Positions 1-10,891 of a DNA stretch of 64,000 bases are shown in pieces. The notes under the pieces were generated by a model. It searched no databases, had not been told where the DNA came from, and saw only the letters and a program-made list of their open reading frames with translations. Position numbers and translations under genes: made by a program. The first letter of the stretch is position 1. Every line of letters starts with the position of its first letter. Source of the DNA: Marinihelvus sp942491555 (GTDB lineage: Bacteria; Pseudomonadota; Gammaproteobacteria; Xanthomonadales; SZUA-36). The stretch lies in assembly GCA_942491555.1 (NCBI GenBank), contig CALOBN010000005.1, positions 558,001 to 622,000 of the forward strand, read 5' to 3'.

Positions 1-171
1 AACGGGCAGGCCCAATACGACCAGGACAAACAGGCTCTGGATCACCCAGTTGGGCGCCCCGATCAGGTCCAGCGCAAAGTCCGCCGCCTGCAACAGCACC
101 CAGCTCATGACGATGTAGGCCACGCCCACACGAAACACGTTGCGTCGCTTCAGCTCTGCGAAAAAGCTCAT
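1..171 (-). CDS. TPR/TolB-domain membrane protein, array member 1 (N-terminus only)
   Basis: Only the first 57 codons are in the window; the gene continues past the left edge. The ATG at 171-169 opens MSFFAELKRRNVFRVGVAY, the signature N-terminus of the seven paralogues to its right. It is followed by a hydrophobic segment (about residues 15-36) and the start of a second one. The part seen is nearly identical to the same region of the paralogue at 6771-8981, including a 46-base exact match. The ATG overlaps the TAA of the short ORF at 171-362 (TAATG), so translation is probably coupled. The TolB-like and TPR parts are inferred from the paralogues and not seen here. Confidence 0.85.
   Translation of the reverse strand, partial: MSFFAELKRRNVFRVGVAYIVMSWVLLQAADFALDLIGAPNWVIQSLFVLVVLGLPV
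28..73. repeat. 46-base exact direct repeat, copy 1
   Basis: Bases 28-73 are identical to 8838-8883. Both copies lie in the membrane-anchor coding region of array members 1 and 5 (the QAADF.LDLIGAPNWVIQSL segment). Flanking sequence is similar but diverged, as expected for a recent duplication or gene conversion between paralogues. Confidence 0.85.
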
Positions 172-362
172 TAACTATTCCCTGTTGCGGGCCATGCTAG
201 ACTCCGCGCTGCGTTTGTAAGGGTGGTGACCGGCGTGACTGTCGTGCCAGGCAGCTCGATGCGGGGGTATCGATAATTGCTACTTGTCACGGCAGCCACG
301 CGGCCACCTGGCAGGCTAGTCCTGCCGAAAAAGGTTTGTCTTTTGTATGCACGCCTGTTCAC
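171..362 (-). CDS. Short linking ORF (63 aa) between array members 2 and 1
   Basis: This ORF starts at GTG 362-360, which overlaps the TGA of array member 2 (359-361). It ends at TAA 173-171, whose last base is the first base of the ATG of array member 1. It therefore fills the 187-base gap exactly and could carry ribosomes from one gene to the next. The protein (MNRRAYKRQTFFGRTS...) resembles nothing I recognise and lacks the family N-terminus. It may be a non-functional stretch kept open by chance, but the same double overlap occurs in three other gaps of the array. Confidence 0.35.
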   Translation of the reverse strand: MNRRAYKRQTFFGRTSLPGGRVAAVTSSNYRYPRIELPGTTVTPVTTLTNAARSLAWPATGNS

Positions 363-2530
363 AGTGCGCGCTCCCCGCGTTCCTGCGCGACCTGCTCGCG
401 GATCAACTCCGCAGCGGCTTCCATTTCCAGCAGCGTTGCCTGGAAGCTTGGGTCATCCAGGTACGGGACGAACGCCGGTTCACGGCGCAGCCAGGCGGTA
501 TCAACCCAGCCAAGGTCTTTGCATTCGGTTATCTGTTGCAGCACACGGTCGCGATCGGCTCGTAATGCAGCAGTGATGGCCGCGTACACACACGCATCTG
601 CGCTCCAGGGCTTGGCTGTGAGCAGCGCACTGACAAAAGCATCCAGTTGATCAACGAGTTCCGTTTTTTCAGGCCCATCGTCCAGCAGGCCGGCCAGGAA
701 GGCCGTGCTCCGCGCATAAGGCCACTCAGTGATTGCGGGGGAGACTGCGGCAAACTGCTCCTGTACCAGCCTTGCCAGGCGCTGTGCTGTTACCTCATCA
801 CCGAGTCCAAAATAAAGATAGGCGCTGAACAGTCTGCCGCCTGAGGTCGTGGGGCCCTCGGGGCCGAAGCGCGCCTTGCTCTTCTCGAGAGCAGTTTCAT
901 AACGACCCGCGTAGAGATTCTTATACTGCTCGGCTAAGAGCGCCCACCTTGAATCATCACCACCCCGCTCGCGCGCCGCTTCGATCCAGTGATTTGCGCC
1001 GTCAATGTCACCAATAAACAGGTGTACTTGAGTCAGCCTCCAGGCGGGGTATACATCGCCCGGGCGGCTATCCCAGGTCCGCTCATACGCCTGAATGGCT
1101 TCCGGGATCATCATGTGTTCCTGGTACATCCCTGCGAGCCCCTCATGCACTCCAGGGTTTTCCGGCGACTCAAGGAGCAGGTCTTTGGCCAGTGCAGAAG
1201 CCTCTTCAAGCCGGTTCGCTCCTGACAGGGCGGCAAGCACAAAATGCTGCAAGGTGCCGGATAGCGGATCCAGCGCCAGGGCGCTACGCGCCAGCTCAAG
1301 CTTGCGTCCGGTTTCAACCGGATTCAGGTTTTGTGACAGGCCCCGCAAGGCCTGTACGTTGGAAGGTTCGATGCTCAGAACCTGCTCATAGAGCTCCGCC
1401 GCTTTGGAGGGGAAACCAAGGTAGTTATAGCGCAACGCCTCGGCGATGAGTGCATCTGCCAGGCCGGGTTCAAGTTGCAGCGCTTTCTGCGCGGCCTGCT
1501 GGCTCAGTTGCATGGCTTCATCAAAGCTGAAGCTGCCGTAGTCCTGGAGAATCAGGTACGCGGAGGCGAGCTGTGCCCAGGCCGGAGCGAAGTCCGGATC
1601 GATCTCGATCACCCGTTCAAAGTAGCCAATCGCCGCGCGCATATTGTCCTCGTTGAACTCGTTCATGCGGTAGCGGCCGAGCAGGTACAGGTCGTAGGCC
1701 TCGAAATCCGTGGTCTGCTCTGCCTGGATAGGACTGTCGTCCTGCCCCAGCAATGGCAGCTTCAGCGCGTCCACGATGGCCCGCGCGATCTCGTCCTGCA
1801 CCTCGAAGATATTGTCCAGCTCGCGGTCGTAGGTTTCCGACCACAGGTGAAAGCCGTCATCGACCTTGATCAGCTGGGCGGTGATGCGGGCCTGGTTGCC
1901 GGAGCGGCGCACCGAGCCCTCCAGCACCGTGGCCACGTTCAGGGCGTTGCCGATCTCGACGATGTCTGCTTCCCCGCCTTTGAATTTGAACGAGGAAGTG
2001 CGTGCGGCCACTTTCAGGCCATTGACCTTGGCCAGCAGGTTGAGCAGCTCCTCGGACAGACCGTCGGAGAAATACTCGTTGTCGGCATTGCCGCTCATGT
2101 TGACGAAGGGCAGCACCGCGATGGATTTTTCCAGGGCAACTTCCTCACTCGCTGTTGCCGTCAATTCCTGGTCCGGCGCCGGCGTGTTACTGCCGAACTT
2201 GTCCCAGGCGAACCAGGCCAGACCCAGCACCAGGATGCCAATAATGATGCGGTCGAGCTTGCGGCCGGTCTGCGGCGCGATGGAGGCGGAGCGGTCCACG
2301 TCCGATTCCTTGCGCAGGCCTTCCGGGGTCATTTCAAACGCCCAGGCAAAAATCACCGCAGGAACAAACCCCACGATCAGCAGCAGCACCACCGTGCGCC
2401 CGACCTCATCCGGCAAACCCAGCAGCTCCTTGAGCACCTCGGTGAGTTGCAGCAGCAACCAGGCCACCACCGCATAAGCGATACCCACCCTGAATACATT
2501 GCGGCGCTTTAGTTCTTGAAAGAGACTCAC
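359..2530 (-). CDS. TPR/TolB-domain membrane protein, array member 2 (723 aa)
   Basis: The N-terminus SLFQELKRRNVFRVGIAYAV leads into TM1 (about 13-33), TM2 (about 44-68) and, after a charged loop (TPEGLRKESDVDRS), TM3 (about 94-112). A TolB-like/COG5616 domain follows at about 134-262 (SIAVLPFVNMS, EYFSDGLSEELL, VLEGSVRRSG, HLWSETYDREL), then TPR-like helices to the end. Positive charges suggest a cytoplasmic N-terminus and a periplasmic TolB-TPR part. No cyclase, kinase or DNA-binding domain is visible, so function is unknown; a scaffold or envelope-sensing role is inference. I chose GTG 2530 because it overlaps the stop of the upstream short ORF and has a GGGGG Shine-Dalgarno 5 bases upstream; an in-frame TTG lies one codon earlier. 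Confidence 0.85.
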   Translation of the reverse strand: MSLFQELKRRNVFRVGIAYAVVAWLLLQLTEVLKELLGLPDEVGRTVVLLLIVGFVPAVIFAWAFEMTPEGLRKESDVDRSASIAPQTGRKLDRIIIGILVLGLAWFAWDKFGSNTPAPDQELTATASEEVALEKSIAVLPFVNMSGNADNEYFSDGLSEELLNLLAKVNGLKVAARTSSFKFKGGEADIVEIGNALNVATVLEGSVRRSGNQARITAQLIKVDDGFHLWSETYDRELDNIFEVQDEIARAIVDALKLPLLGQDDSPIQAEQTTDFEAYDLYLLGRYRMNEFNEDNMRAAIGYFERVIEIDPDFAPAWAQLASAYLILQDYGSFSFDEAMQLSQQAAQKALQLEPGLADALIAEALRYNYLGFPSKAAELYEQVLSIEPSNVQALRGLSQNLNPVETGRKLELARSALALDPLSGTLQHFVLAALSGANRLEEASALAKDLLLESPENPGVHEGLAGMYQEHMMIPEAIQAYERTWDSRPGDVYPAWRLTQVHLFIGDIDGANHWIEAARERGGDDSRWALLAEQYKNLYAGRYETALEKSKARFGPEGPTTSGGRLFSAYLYFGLGDEVTAQRLARLVQEQFAAVSPAITEWPYARSTAFLAGLLDDGPEKTELVDQLDAFVSALLTAKPWSADACVYAAITAALRADRDRVLQQITECKDLGWVDTAWLRREPAFVPYLDDPSFQATLLEMEAAAELIREQVAQERGERAL

Positions 2531-2646
2531 CAAAGCCCCCTCATAACGTTGCAGCGCAGGCTATGGAAACAGTGCGGTTTTCGCGCAGCGAAAGAAGCGC
2601 TGTTGGAATGCCGTCGCGCGTGTTTTAACTCGCTCCAGAGGCTCAT
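2527..2646 (-). CDS. Short linking ORF (39 aa) with degraded family N-terminus
   Basis: ATG 2646-2644 overlaps the TGA of array member 3 (ATGA). The ORF ends with TGA 2529-2527, which overlaps the GTG start of array member 2 (GTGA). Its first residues, MSLWSELKHARR, look like a degraded MSLFQELKRRN, the family start; the rest does not match. Like the 17-aa and 25-aa ORFs at 6721-6774 and 12957-13034, it is open and in the frame needed for stop-start coupling at both ends. It may be a remnant of a lost or recombined array gene, a coupling leader, or both. No product is established. Confidence 0.4.
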   Translation of the reverse strand: MSLWSELKHARRHSNSASFAARKPHCFHSLRCNVMRGLW

Positions 2647-4535
2647 GGCGTTCCACACTCAAAGCTGTCGCCGACCGAGCGGCAGTAGTCCGGGTCACCG
2701 TGCTTACGCCAGTAGTCGGCCAGGCCGATTTCTTCGAAGAACGGCGACCATGGCCGGAGTCCTCCAGATTTTCCTGTGCTGACAGCGTACCAAATAGCGC
2801 CGAGACTGTTTCGCATCGCAACGGAGGCCCCGCCCGAGCGACCGAGTTGTTGCCAGATGACGCCAGCGCGTCATCGACTGCCCCCAGTCTGAGTAACCAT
2901 AAAAACGCCGGGTTTTGCCAGCGCGAGATTCAAAACTGCTGCAGTTCGCAGCAATCGCTGTCTCGCGCTGGTTTGGTTCGCGCAGCGCTGCGAAGTACAC
3001 TTCCACGAGCCTATCGCCGCCTGGCACATCTATCATGAATTCGCGAGCATCGGCCTCCGCAAGATCCAGGTCACCGTCATGCAGTGCAGGGTCGCCAAAG
3101 TCGTTCATTGGAAAGTCCGGATCAAGCTTCAAGAGGATGTCCAGGTGGCGCATGGCGGATGCAACGTCGCCCTTGGCGAGATAAAGATTGACCAGCCAGT
3201 TTTGCAGGTTGATGAACGCCGGGTCAATGGTCTCGGCTTGTTTCAAAACGACAATCGCCTGGTCAATGTAACCCAGGGTGGAAAGCCCGATCCCCTGCCA
3301 CAGGTAAACGTTGGACTCGTTCGGGTTTAATGAAATCGCGAGATCCAGCTGACGCATACCGTCATCAAAGTCCAGTCGTCCAATGGCCCAGCAGCCCCAG
3401 CACGGCGTGCGCGAAACCGTTGTCCGGATTGATCCTGATGGCCCTTTGCGCTGCTTCGTCCGCCTGGCGGAAATACGTCTCAAAGTCTTTTTCTGCATGG
3501 AAGCCCATCAGGACCAGTGTGGCAGCCAGGTTGGCCCAGGCCTCGTCGAAGTCCGGGTCAAGCGCAACCGCCTGGCCCAGCAGGTCCACGGCCAGGTCAA
3601 GCTCATCCACATTTCGGCCCTGGTAATGATGCCTGCCGCGAAGAAACAGCGTGTAGGCCTCGATATTGTCGGTCTGGGCATTTTCCTGGGCCTGCTCAGA
3701 CAGCTGCAGCTCCAACTGCTCGGCGATGGCCAGGGAGATCTCTTCCTGCACCTCGAAGACATTCTCCATTTTGCGGTTGTAGGCCTGCGACCATAGGTGT
3801 GAGTCGCTGGCCACTTCGATGAGCTGGGCGGTGATGCGCAGGTCATCGCCGGCGGTGCGCACGCTGCCCTCGAGCACGTGGCGTTACGCCAAGCTGTTCG
3901 GCAATCTGCGGCACGGACAGGTCCTTGCCCTTGAAGGCAAAGGCCGAGGTGCGGGAGATCACCCGCAGGTCCTCAATGGGCACCAGGGCGTTGAGAATTT
4001 CCTCGGACAGGCCGTCGGAGAAATACTCCTGTGAGGCGTCCGCGCTCATGTTGACGAAGGGCAGCACCACGATGGATTTCTGGGTGGGCGCTTCCATCCC
4101 AGCGGGCGCTGACGGCCCGGCGCCGTCCGGTTCAGCCGCGTCCTGAAGATCCGCCTGTTGCGCGGATTCAGCGATATCCTGCGCTGCCGGGGTCTTGAAC
4201 CGTGACTCCCAGATAAAGTAGCCGGCAACCATCACCAGCATGACGATGATCGCGATATTGAGTTTCTGGCCGGTTTGCGGCGCCACGGACCCCGAGCGGT
4301 CCACCTCGCTTTCCCGCTTGATGCCTTCCGGCGTCAGCTCGAAGGCCCAGGCGAAGATCAGTGCCGGCACAAAGCCAACGATAATCAGGACGATCACGAT
4401 CTTGCCCACCTCGGGACCGATCTCCAGCAGCTCCGTGAGCACCTCGGTCAATTGCAGCAACAGCCAGGCAGCCACGACGTAGGCAATACCTACCCTCACA
4501 ACATTGCGTCGCTTCAGTTCGTTGATGAAGCTCAT
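2643..4535 (-). pseudogene. TPR/TolB-domain membrane protein, array member 3, broken by four single-base indels
   Basis: The start at ATG 4535 gives MSFINELKRRNVVRVGIAY, three membrane segments and a TolB-like domain (SIVVLPFVNMS, EYFSDGLSEEIL). The frame then shifts four times: an extra base in GG at 3880-3881, an extra base in CCC at 3387-3389, a missing base in CCCCC at 2881-2885 and a missing base in CCCC near 2829. Correcting them restores one protein of about 630 aa that reads HVLEGSVRTAG and LLAIGRLDFDDG across two of the breaks. It ends ADYWRKHGDPDYCRSVG...FEC, matching the C-terminus of array member 6 (DYWQEQGLPSQCRMVG). The repaired stop at 2645-2643 falls exactly on the ATGA of the next short ORF. 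All changes are homopolymer length changes, so sequencing error is likelier than decay. Confidence 0.75.
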
Positions 4536-4542
4536 GGTGCCA

Positions 4543-6720
<2,178 letters not shown>

Positions 6721-6724
<4 letters not shown>

Positions 6725-6774
6725 AAGTCCTGGCACTCGAAATCGCGCCGTTTCAGTTCGTGGAAGAAGCTCAT
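6721..6774 (-). CDS. Short linking ORF (17 aa) with degraded family N-terminus
   Basis: The ATG at 6774-6772 overlaps the TGA of array member 5 (ATGA). The ORF reads MSFFHELKRRDFECQDL and stops at TGA 6723-6721, overlapping the ATG of array member 4. Ten residues match the family start almost perfectly before the frame is lost. It looks like the 5' tip of an array gene whose remainder has been deleted. The double overlap would let ribosomes pass from member 5 to member 4. Confidence 0.45.
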
Positions 6775-8981
6775 GAATCCACTCCGAGCAGCGCGCGGGC
6801 TTCGATGCGTTGCTGTTCGGCCAGGGCCGCGTGTTGCTCGACCAGGGTCCGGAACTCGGGGTCGTTGCGGAGCGATGCAAAAGCGGGGTTAAGCAGCAAA
6901 TCCTGGCGCCAGTAAATGAACAGGCCAAAGGCCTGGTAGGCCCTGATCTGCTCAAGGGCCTTTTCGCGTTCGCCGCGCAGGGCATATACCTGGGCGAGTT
7001 GATAGGGCAGCGTCATCTGGCCTGCCTTGGGGTGAAAGCTGGCTGCATTAGCCTGTGCAAAATCAAGTAGCTTCTCCGGGCGGTCACTTAAAGGCTCGGC
7101 GGCTTTCATTAATGCGGCGACGAAAATGATGTCCTGCACCCAGGCAGCGGCATCTTCCGGAAATACGAGTTCGGCCTCGAACAGCCACGGCATCACTTCC
7201 CGATAAGGTGCAAGCCCCCGCTCCCAGTCACCATCGTGCGCCGCTGCCGCGGTATTCGCCCGGCGAAAGAAATATTCCGAGTTATGCCGATCGTCCATTT
7301 TGCGCGCCAGGGCGGCGGCCGCAAGCTCGCCTGCCTGGTCATACTGTTCACTGAACTCGAGTAACAGAATTCTGGCATGGGTCGGAATGGGCTGGCCGGC
7401 GCCAATCGCCTCGGCGCGGTTCAGCCAGGCCCGGGCTTGCTCATCGTCCCCCACTGCAAGCCAGAACATGGCTATCGCAGCGATCATTTCATAGTCTTCC
7501 GGGTCACGAAGAATCGCCTGCTCATAGCTCACCAGGGTCTGCGGAATATTGCCCTGGTAGGAGTATGCCAGCGCTTCTCCGTAATAGCCCTGGGGGCCAT
7601 CGGGACGTAGCTCCTGGATGCGTCGGCAGGCGCTAAGTGCCTTTTCAAACTGCCCAAGCGGCCCGCTGGTGCCGCAGCTTTCCCACAGCACCTGGGGGTC
7701 CAGTGGTTCGATTTCTACGGCACGGTCAATCAGGGCAATGCCCCGCTCTACCTCGGCATTGTCAAAGAGAAAGCTGCCGTACCGGATCAGGGTGATAGCG
7801 TTATTGGGGTCCAGCTCGAGGGCCCGCTGAAAGTTGCCGACAGCCTCTGCGTCATCGCCAACTGCCTGCTGGTAATCGGCGAGTAGCGCGAGTGCCGACG
7901 CGTTATCCGGTTCCTGCTCCAGAATGACCTGCAATGCGGGCACGCCCCGCTCCACGGCCTGGGCGGTATTGATGGATCCCGTGCGGCCCATCTGAGCCCA
8001 GGTCTCGGCCAGGCCCATCCGGGCGGGCAGATAGTCCGGATCCTGGGCCAGCACCTGCTGGAACAGGTTTTCCGCCCGTTCCAGGTTGGCAAAGCCGCCC
8101 AGTCCCAGCTCATATCGGCCCTGCAGAAACAGGTCGTAAACATCCACGTCGGTGCTGGCGACCTGTTGCAGGCGGGCGGTGTCTTCGCCGAGCAGGGTCA
8201 CGCGCAGGGCGCTGGCGACCTGCTCGGCAATCTCTTCCTGGAGCGCAAAGATGTCTTCCAGGTCCCGGTCATAGGTTTCCGACCACAGGTGAAAACCGCT
8301 TTCCGTGTCGATCAGCTGCAGGGTGATGCGCACGCGGTTGTTGGCGTCGTCCTTGCGCACGCTGCCCTCGAGAATATGCGCCACGTTCAGCTTGCGGCCA
8401 ATTTCGCGCAGGTCCTCGTTCTGGCCCTTGAAGGCGAAGGAAGACGTGCGGCCAGCCACCTGGAGCTCCTTGATCTTGGCCAGGATGTTGAGGAGTTCCT
8501 CGGTCAGGCCATCAGAGAAGTATTCGTTGTCACCGCCATCGGGGCTCATGTCCGCCAGCGGCAGAACGGCGATGGACGGGATCATTTCCACCTCCGCCTG
8601 GACGCTGACTTCGGTCGGTGCTGTCGTGTCCGGACGCTGCAGCACGAACTTGTCCAGCGCAAAGTAAACAACGGCGATCGCCAGCAGAGCCATGATGGTG
8701 CGATCGAGCTTGCGGCCGGTCACCGGGGCGATGGATTCGTTGGGGTCGACCTCTTTCTCGCGCTTGATGCCTTCCGGCGTCAGCTCGAAGGCCCAGGCAA
8801 AGAACAGCGCCACGGGGAGCCCCAGCGCCACGATAATAAACAGGCTCTGGATCACCCAGTTGGGCGCCCCGATCAGGTCCAGCAGGAAATCTGCCGCCTG
8901 CAACAGCACCCAGCTCATGATCCCGTAGGCAATGCCCACGCGGAACACGTTTCTTCTGCGCAGCTCTGCAATCAGGCTCAC
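6771..8981 (-). CDS. TPR/TolB-domain membrane protein, array member 5 (736 aa)
   Basis: The N-terminus SLIAELRRRNVFRVGIAYGIM precedes three membrane segments (about 14-34, 43-65 and 92-110). A TolB-like domain of the first subtype follows at about 133-260 (SIAVLPLADMS, EYFSDGLTEELL, RTSSFAFKG, HILEGSVRKDD, HLWSETYDRDL). The rest is TPR-like helices to residue 736. GTG 8981 is chosen because AGGAG lies 9 bases upstream and the family motif begins there. The frame is open up to TTG 9068, which overlaps the stop of member 6, so a longer coupled product cannot be excluded. The anchor region is almost identical to that of member 1. Function unknown; likely inner-membrane with a periplasmic TPR part. 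Confidence 0.85.
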   Translation of the reverse strand: MSLIAELRRRNVFRVGIAYGIMSWVLLQAADFLLDLIGAPNWVIQSLFIIVALGLPVALFFAWAFELTPEGIKREKEVDPNESIAPVTGRKLDRTIMALLAIAVVYFALDKFVLQRPDTTAPTEVSVQAEVEMIPSIAVLPLADMSPDGGDNEYFSDGLTEELLNILAKIKELQVAGRTSSFAFKGQNEDLREIGRKLNVAHILEGSVRKDDANNRVRITLQLIDTESGFHLWSETYDRDLEDIFALQEEIAEQVASALRVTLLGEDTARLQQVASTDVDVYDLFLQGRYELGLGGFANLERAENLFQQVLAQDPDYLPARMGLAETWAQMGRTGSINTAQAVERGVPALQVILEQEPDNASALALLADYQQAVGDDAEAVGNFQRALELDPNNAITLIRYGSFLFDNAEVERGIALIDRAVEIEPLDPQVLWESCGTSGPLGQFEKALSACRRIQELRPDGPQGYYGEALAYSYQGNIPQTLVSYEQAILRDPEDYEMIAAIAMFWLAVGDDEQARAWLNRAEAIGAGQPIPTHARILLLEFSEQYDQAGELAAAALARKMDDRHNSEYFFRRANTAAAAHDGDWERGLAPYREVMPWLFEAELVFPEDAAAWVQDIIFVAALMKAAEPLSDRPEKLLDFAQANAASFHPKAGQMTLPYQLAQVYALRGEREKALEQIRAYQAFGLFIYWRQDLLLNPAFASLRNDPEFRTLVEQHAALAEQQRIEARALLGVDS
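8838..8883. repeat. 46-base exact direct repeat, copy 2
   Basis: Identical to bases 28-73; see copy 1. It lies in the membrane-anchor coding region of array member 5. Confidence 0.85.
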
Positions 8982-9064
8982 GAGATGCGCTCCTATGCCA
9001 TGAGCGTGGGAGAGGCGGGCAAGAGTTCTCATGCAACGCCTCGCCGCAGCAGGTGAGCGAAGCG

Positions 9065-10891
9065 TCAATCACAGGTGAAGTCATCCTCGCCGACCATCCG
9101 GCACTGGGAGGGCAGGCCCTGTTCCTGCCAGTAGTCCCAGAGTTGTGCGCGCACCCAGGTTTTAAATTCCGGGGTCTGGCGGAAGGCCGCGCTGTCCGGG
9201 TGCCATAAGAGCTGGGCATTTTCCACGGTGGTGAGACAGTCGAGCTGCTTAAATGCCACCGTGACCGCGCCCATATTGCACACGTCCATATTGTGTGGAC
9301 GACCCCATTCTTCAAAACGCGTCAGCCCTGCAGTGTGGTCGGCTTCCGGGTTTTGAATGGCTGCTACCCAGTCGCGCACCGGGGCGAACTGTGTGCGCAG
9401 GGCCAGGGCGGCCAGCATGTAGGCCTTGTCGAGCTGGCCGGTGGTGACGTAGTAGGACACGAACGATTCGGAGGCCGAGTGGAAGTTGTATTCCAGTGTC
9501 GACTCAAACTGGCTGACGGCCTCCTGCACCCGGCCCATGCTTAGCAGCGCAGTGGCCCGCCATTGCTGGCAGTTCAGATAGGCCGGATCAATCACCATGC
9601 AGGCCTCGAAGTCATCCAGGGCGCGGTCGTTGTAGCCCATTTCGGACAGCTTAATACCGCGCCAGAGGAAGGCAGTAGCGTTGCGGTTGTCGTTCTCAAT
9701 CGCGCTGTTCAATCGCGCTATGGCACCGGCATAACCTTCCCCGGTGCGCTCATGCTTCATGCCGATAACTCCGTAGGGCATGGACAGGCCGGGGTCGATC
9801 TGCAGGGCGCGCTGCGCCGCTTCCAGCGCCAGCCCGTCATGGTCTATGCCGTCGCCGGGCAGCCACGAAGTAGCCACAGAATGCACCGCGGCCAGGGCTT
9901 CCCAGGCCCGCGCAAAGTCCGGGTCAAGGCGGGTGGCCTGGTTCAGCAACTCCCAGCTGGTGGGCAGGCTTTCACGGGCGATAAACAGCTCGCGACCGCG
10001 CAGGTACAGGTCGTAGGCGTCGATATTGGCCGTACCAGAGGCCATATCGACCTCGGCCAGGCTGGCACCGAGTTCTATGGTCAGCGCCGAGACGATGGCA
10101 TTGGCGATTTCCTCCTGCACCAGGAAGATATCGTCCTGGTCGCGGTCATAGCTTTCTGACCAGACATTCACGCCATCAACCGGATCGATAAGCTGGGCGG
10201 TAACGCGCAGGCGGTCGCCAGCTTTGCGCACGCTGCCTTCCAGCACGTGCGCCACGCGCAGGGCGCGGGCGATATCCTGCACGCTGCGTGTATCTCCACG
10301 GAACGCGAATGAGGAAGTTCGCGAGGCCACGTTCAGCCCGTCCACGCGGGTCAGGGCATTAAGCAGTTCGTCGGCCAGGCCGTCTGAAAAATAGGCTTGT
10401 GTCGGATCGGCACTCAGGTTTTCAAAGGGCAACACGGCGATGGAGTTGGGCAGAATCACGACCGGTTCCTGGGGCTCAACGACCGGAACGGGCGCCGGCT
10501 CAACGACCTGGGTCCTGGCTTCGCGTTGCGCTGCAATCTCCGCATCCATGGGCATAAAGCGCTCCATCACCTCCAAACCGACCACGGTGGCGAGCAAAGC
10601 AATAACGATATAGTCCAGTTTTTGCCCTGAATTGTTGTTGGCGAATTTGCTCCGATCGACATGTTTTTCCAGCCGCAGACCATCCGGCGTCAGGGCGAAA
10701 GCCCAGCTCAGCCAGAGGGCAAAGGGAAAGCCCGCAAAACACAGGAATACGACGAATTTAAGGATCCACTCCGGGGGCGCAAAGGGCTGCAGCGCCACGT
10801 CCAGGATCTGTACCAGCACCCAGGAGGCAACGATGTATGCCATGCCAATTCGAAATACATTCCGTTCTTTGAGTTGTCCAAGAAAGCTCAT
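9065..10891 (-). CDS. TPR/TolB-domain membrane protein, array member 6 (608 aa)
   Basis: Starts MSFLGQLKERNVFRIGMAYIV with three membrane segments (the third near 95-113). The TolB-like domain is of the first subtype (SIAVLPFENLS, AYFSDGLADELL, RTSSFAFRGDT, HVLEGSVRKAG, NVWSESYDRDQ), followed by fewer TPR helices than its neighbours. It is the shortest intact member. The C-terminus DYWQEQGLPSQCRMVG...FTCD has two cysteines and is shared with repaired member 3, which could form a disulfide if the domain is periplasmic (inference). The ATG at 10891-10889 overlaps the TGA of member 7 (ATGA), so the two are translationally coupled. Confidence 0.88.
   Translation of the reverse strand: MSFLGQLKERNVFRIGMAYIVASWVLVQILDVALQPFAPPEWILKFVVFLCFAGFPFALWLSWAFALTPDGLRLEKHVDRSKFANNNSGQKLDYIVIALLATVVGLEVMERFMPMDAEIAAQREARTQVVEPAPVPVVEPQEPVVILPNSIAVLPFENLSADPTQAYFSDGLADELLNALTRVDGLNVASRTSSFAFRGDTRSVQDIARALRVAHVLEGSVRKAGDRLRVTAQLIDPVDGVNVWSESYDRDQDDIFLVQEEIANAIVSALTIELGASLAEVDMASGTANIDAYDLYLRGRELFIARESLPTSWELLNQATRLDPDFARAWEALAAVHSVATSWLPGDGIDHDGLALEAAQRALQIDPGLSMPYGVIGMKHERTGEGYAGAIARLNSAIENDNRNATAFLWRGIKLSEMGYNDRALDDFEACMVIDPAYLNCQQWRATALLSMGRVQEAVSQFESTLEYNFHSASESFVSYYVTTGQLDKAYMLAALALRTQFAPVRDWVAAIQNPEADHTAGLTRFEEWGRPHNMDVCNMGAVTVAFKQLDCLTTVENAQLLWHPDSAAFRQTPEFKTWVRAQLWDYWQEQGLPSQCRMVGEDDFTCD

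Noticed and set aside
1475..2512. 345-codon open frame on the plus strand
   Set aside because: It is antisense to array member 2, which has the full family architecture. High GC content opens long shadow frames.
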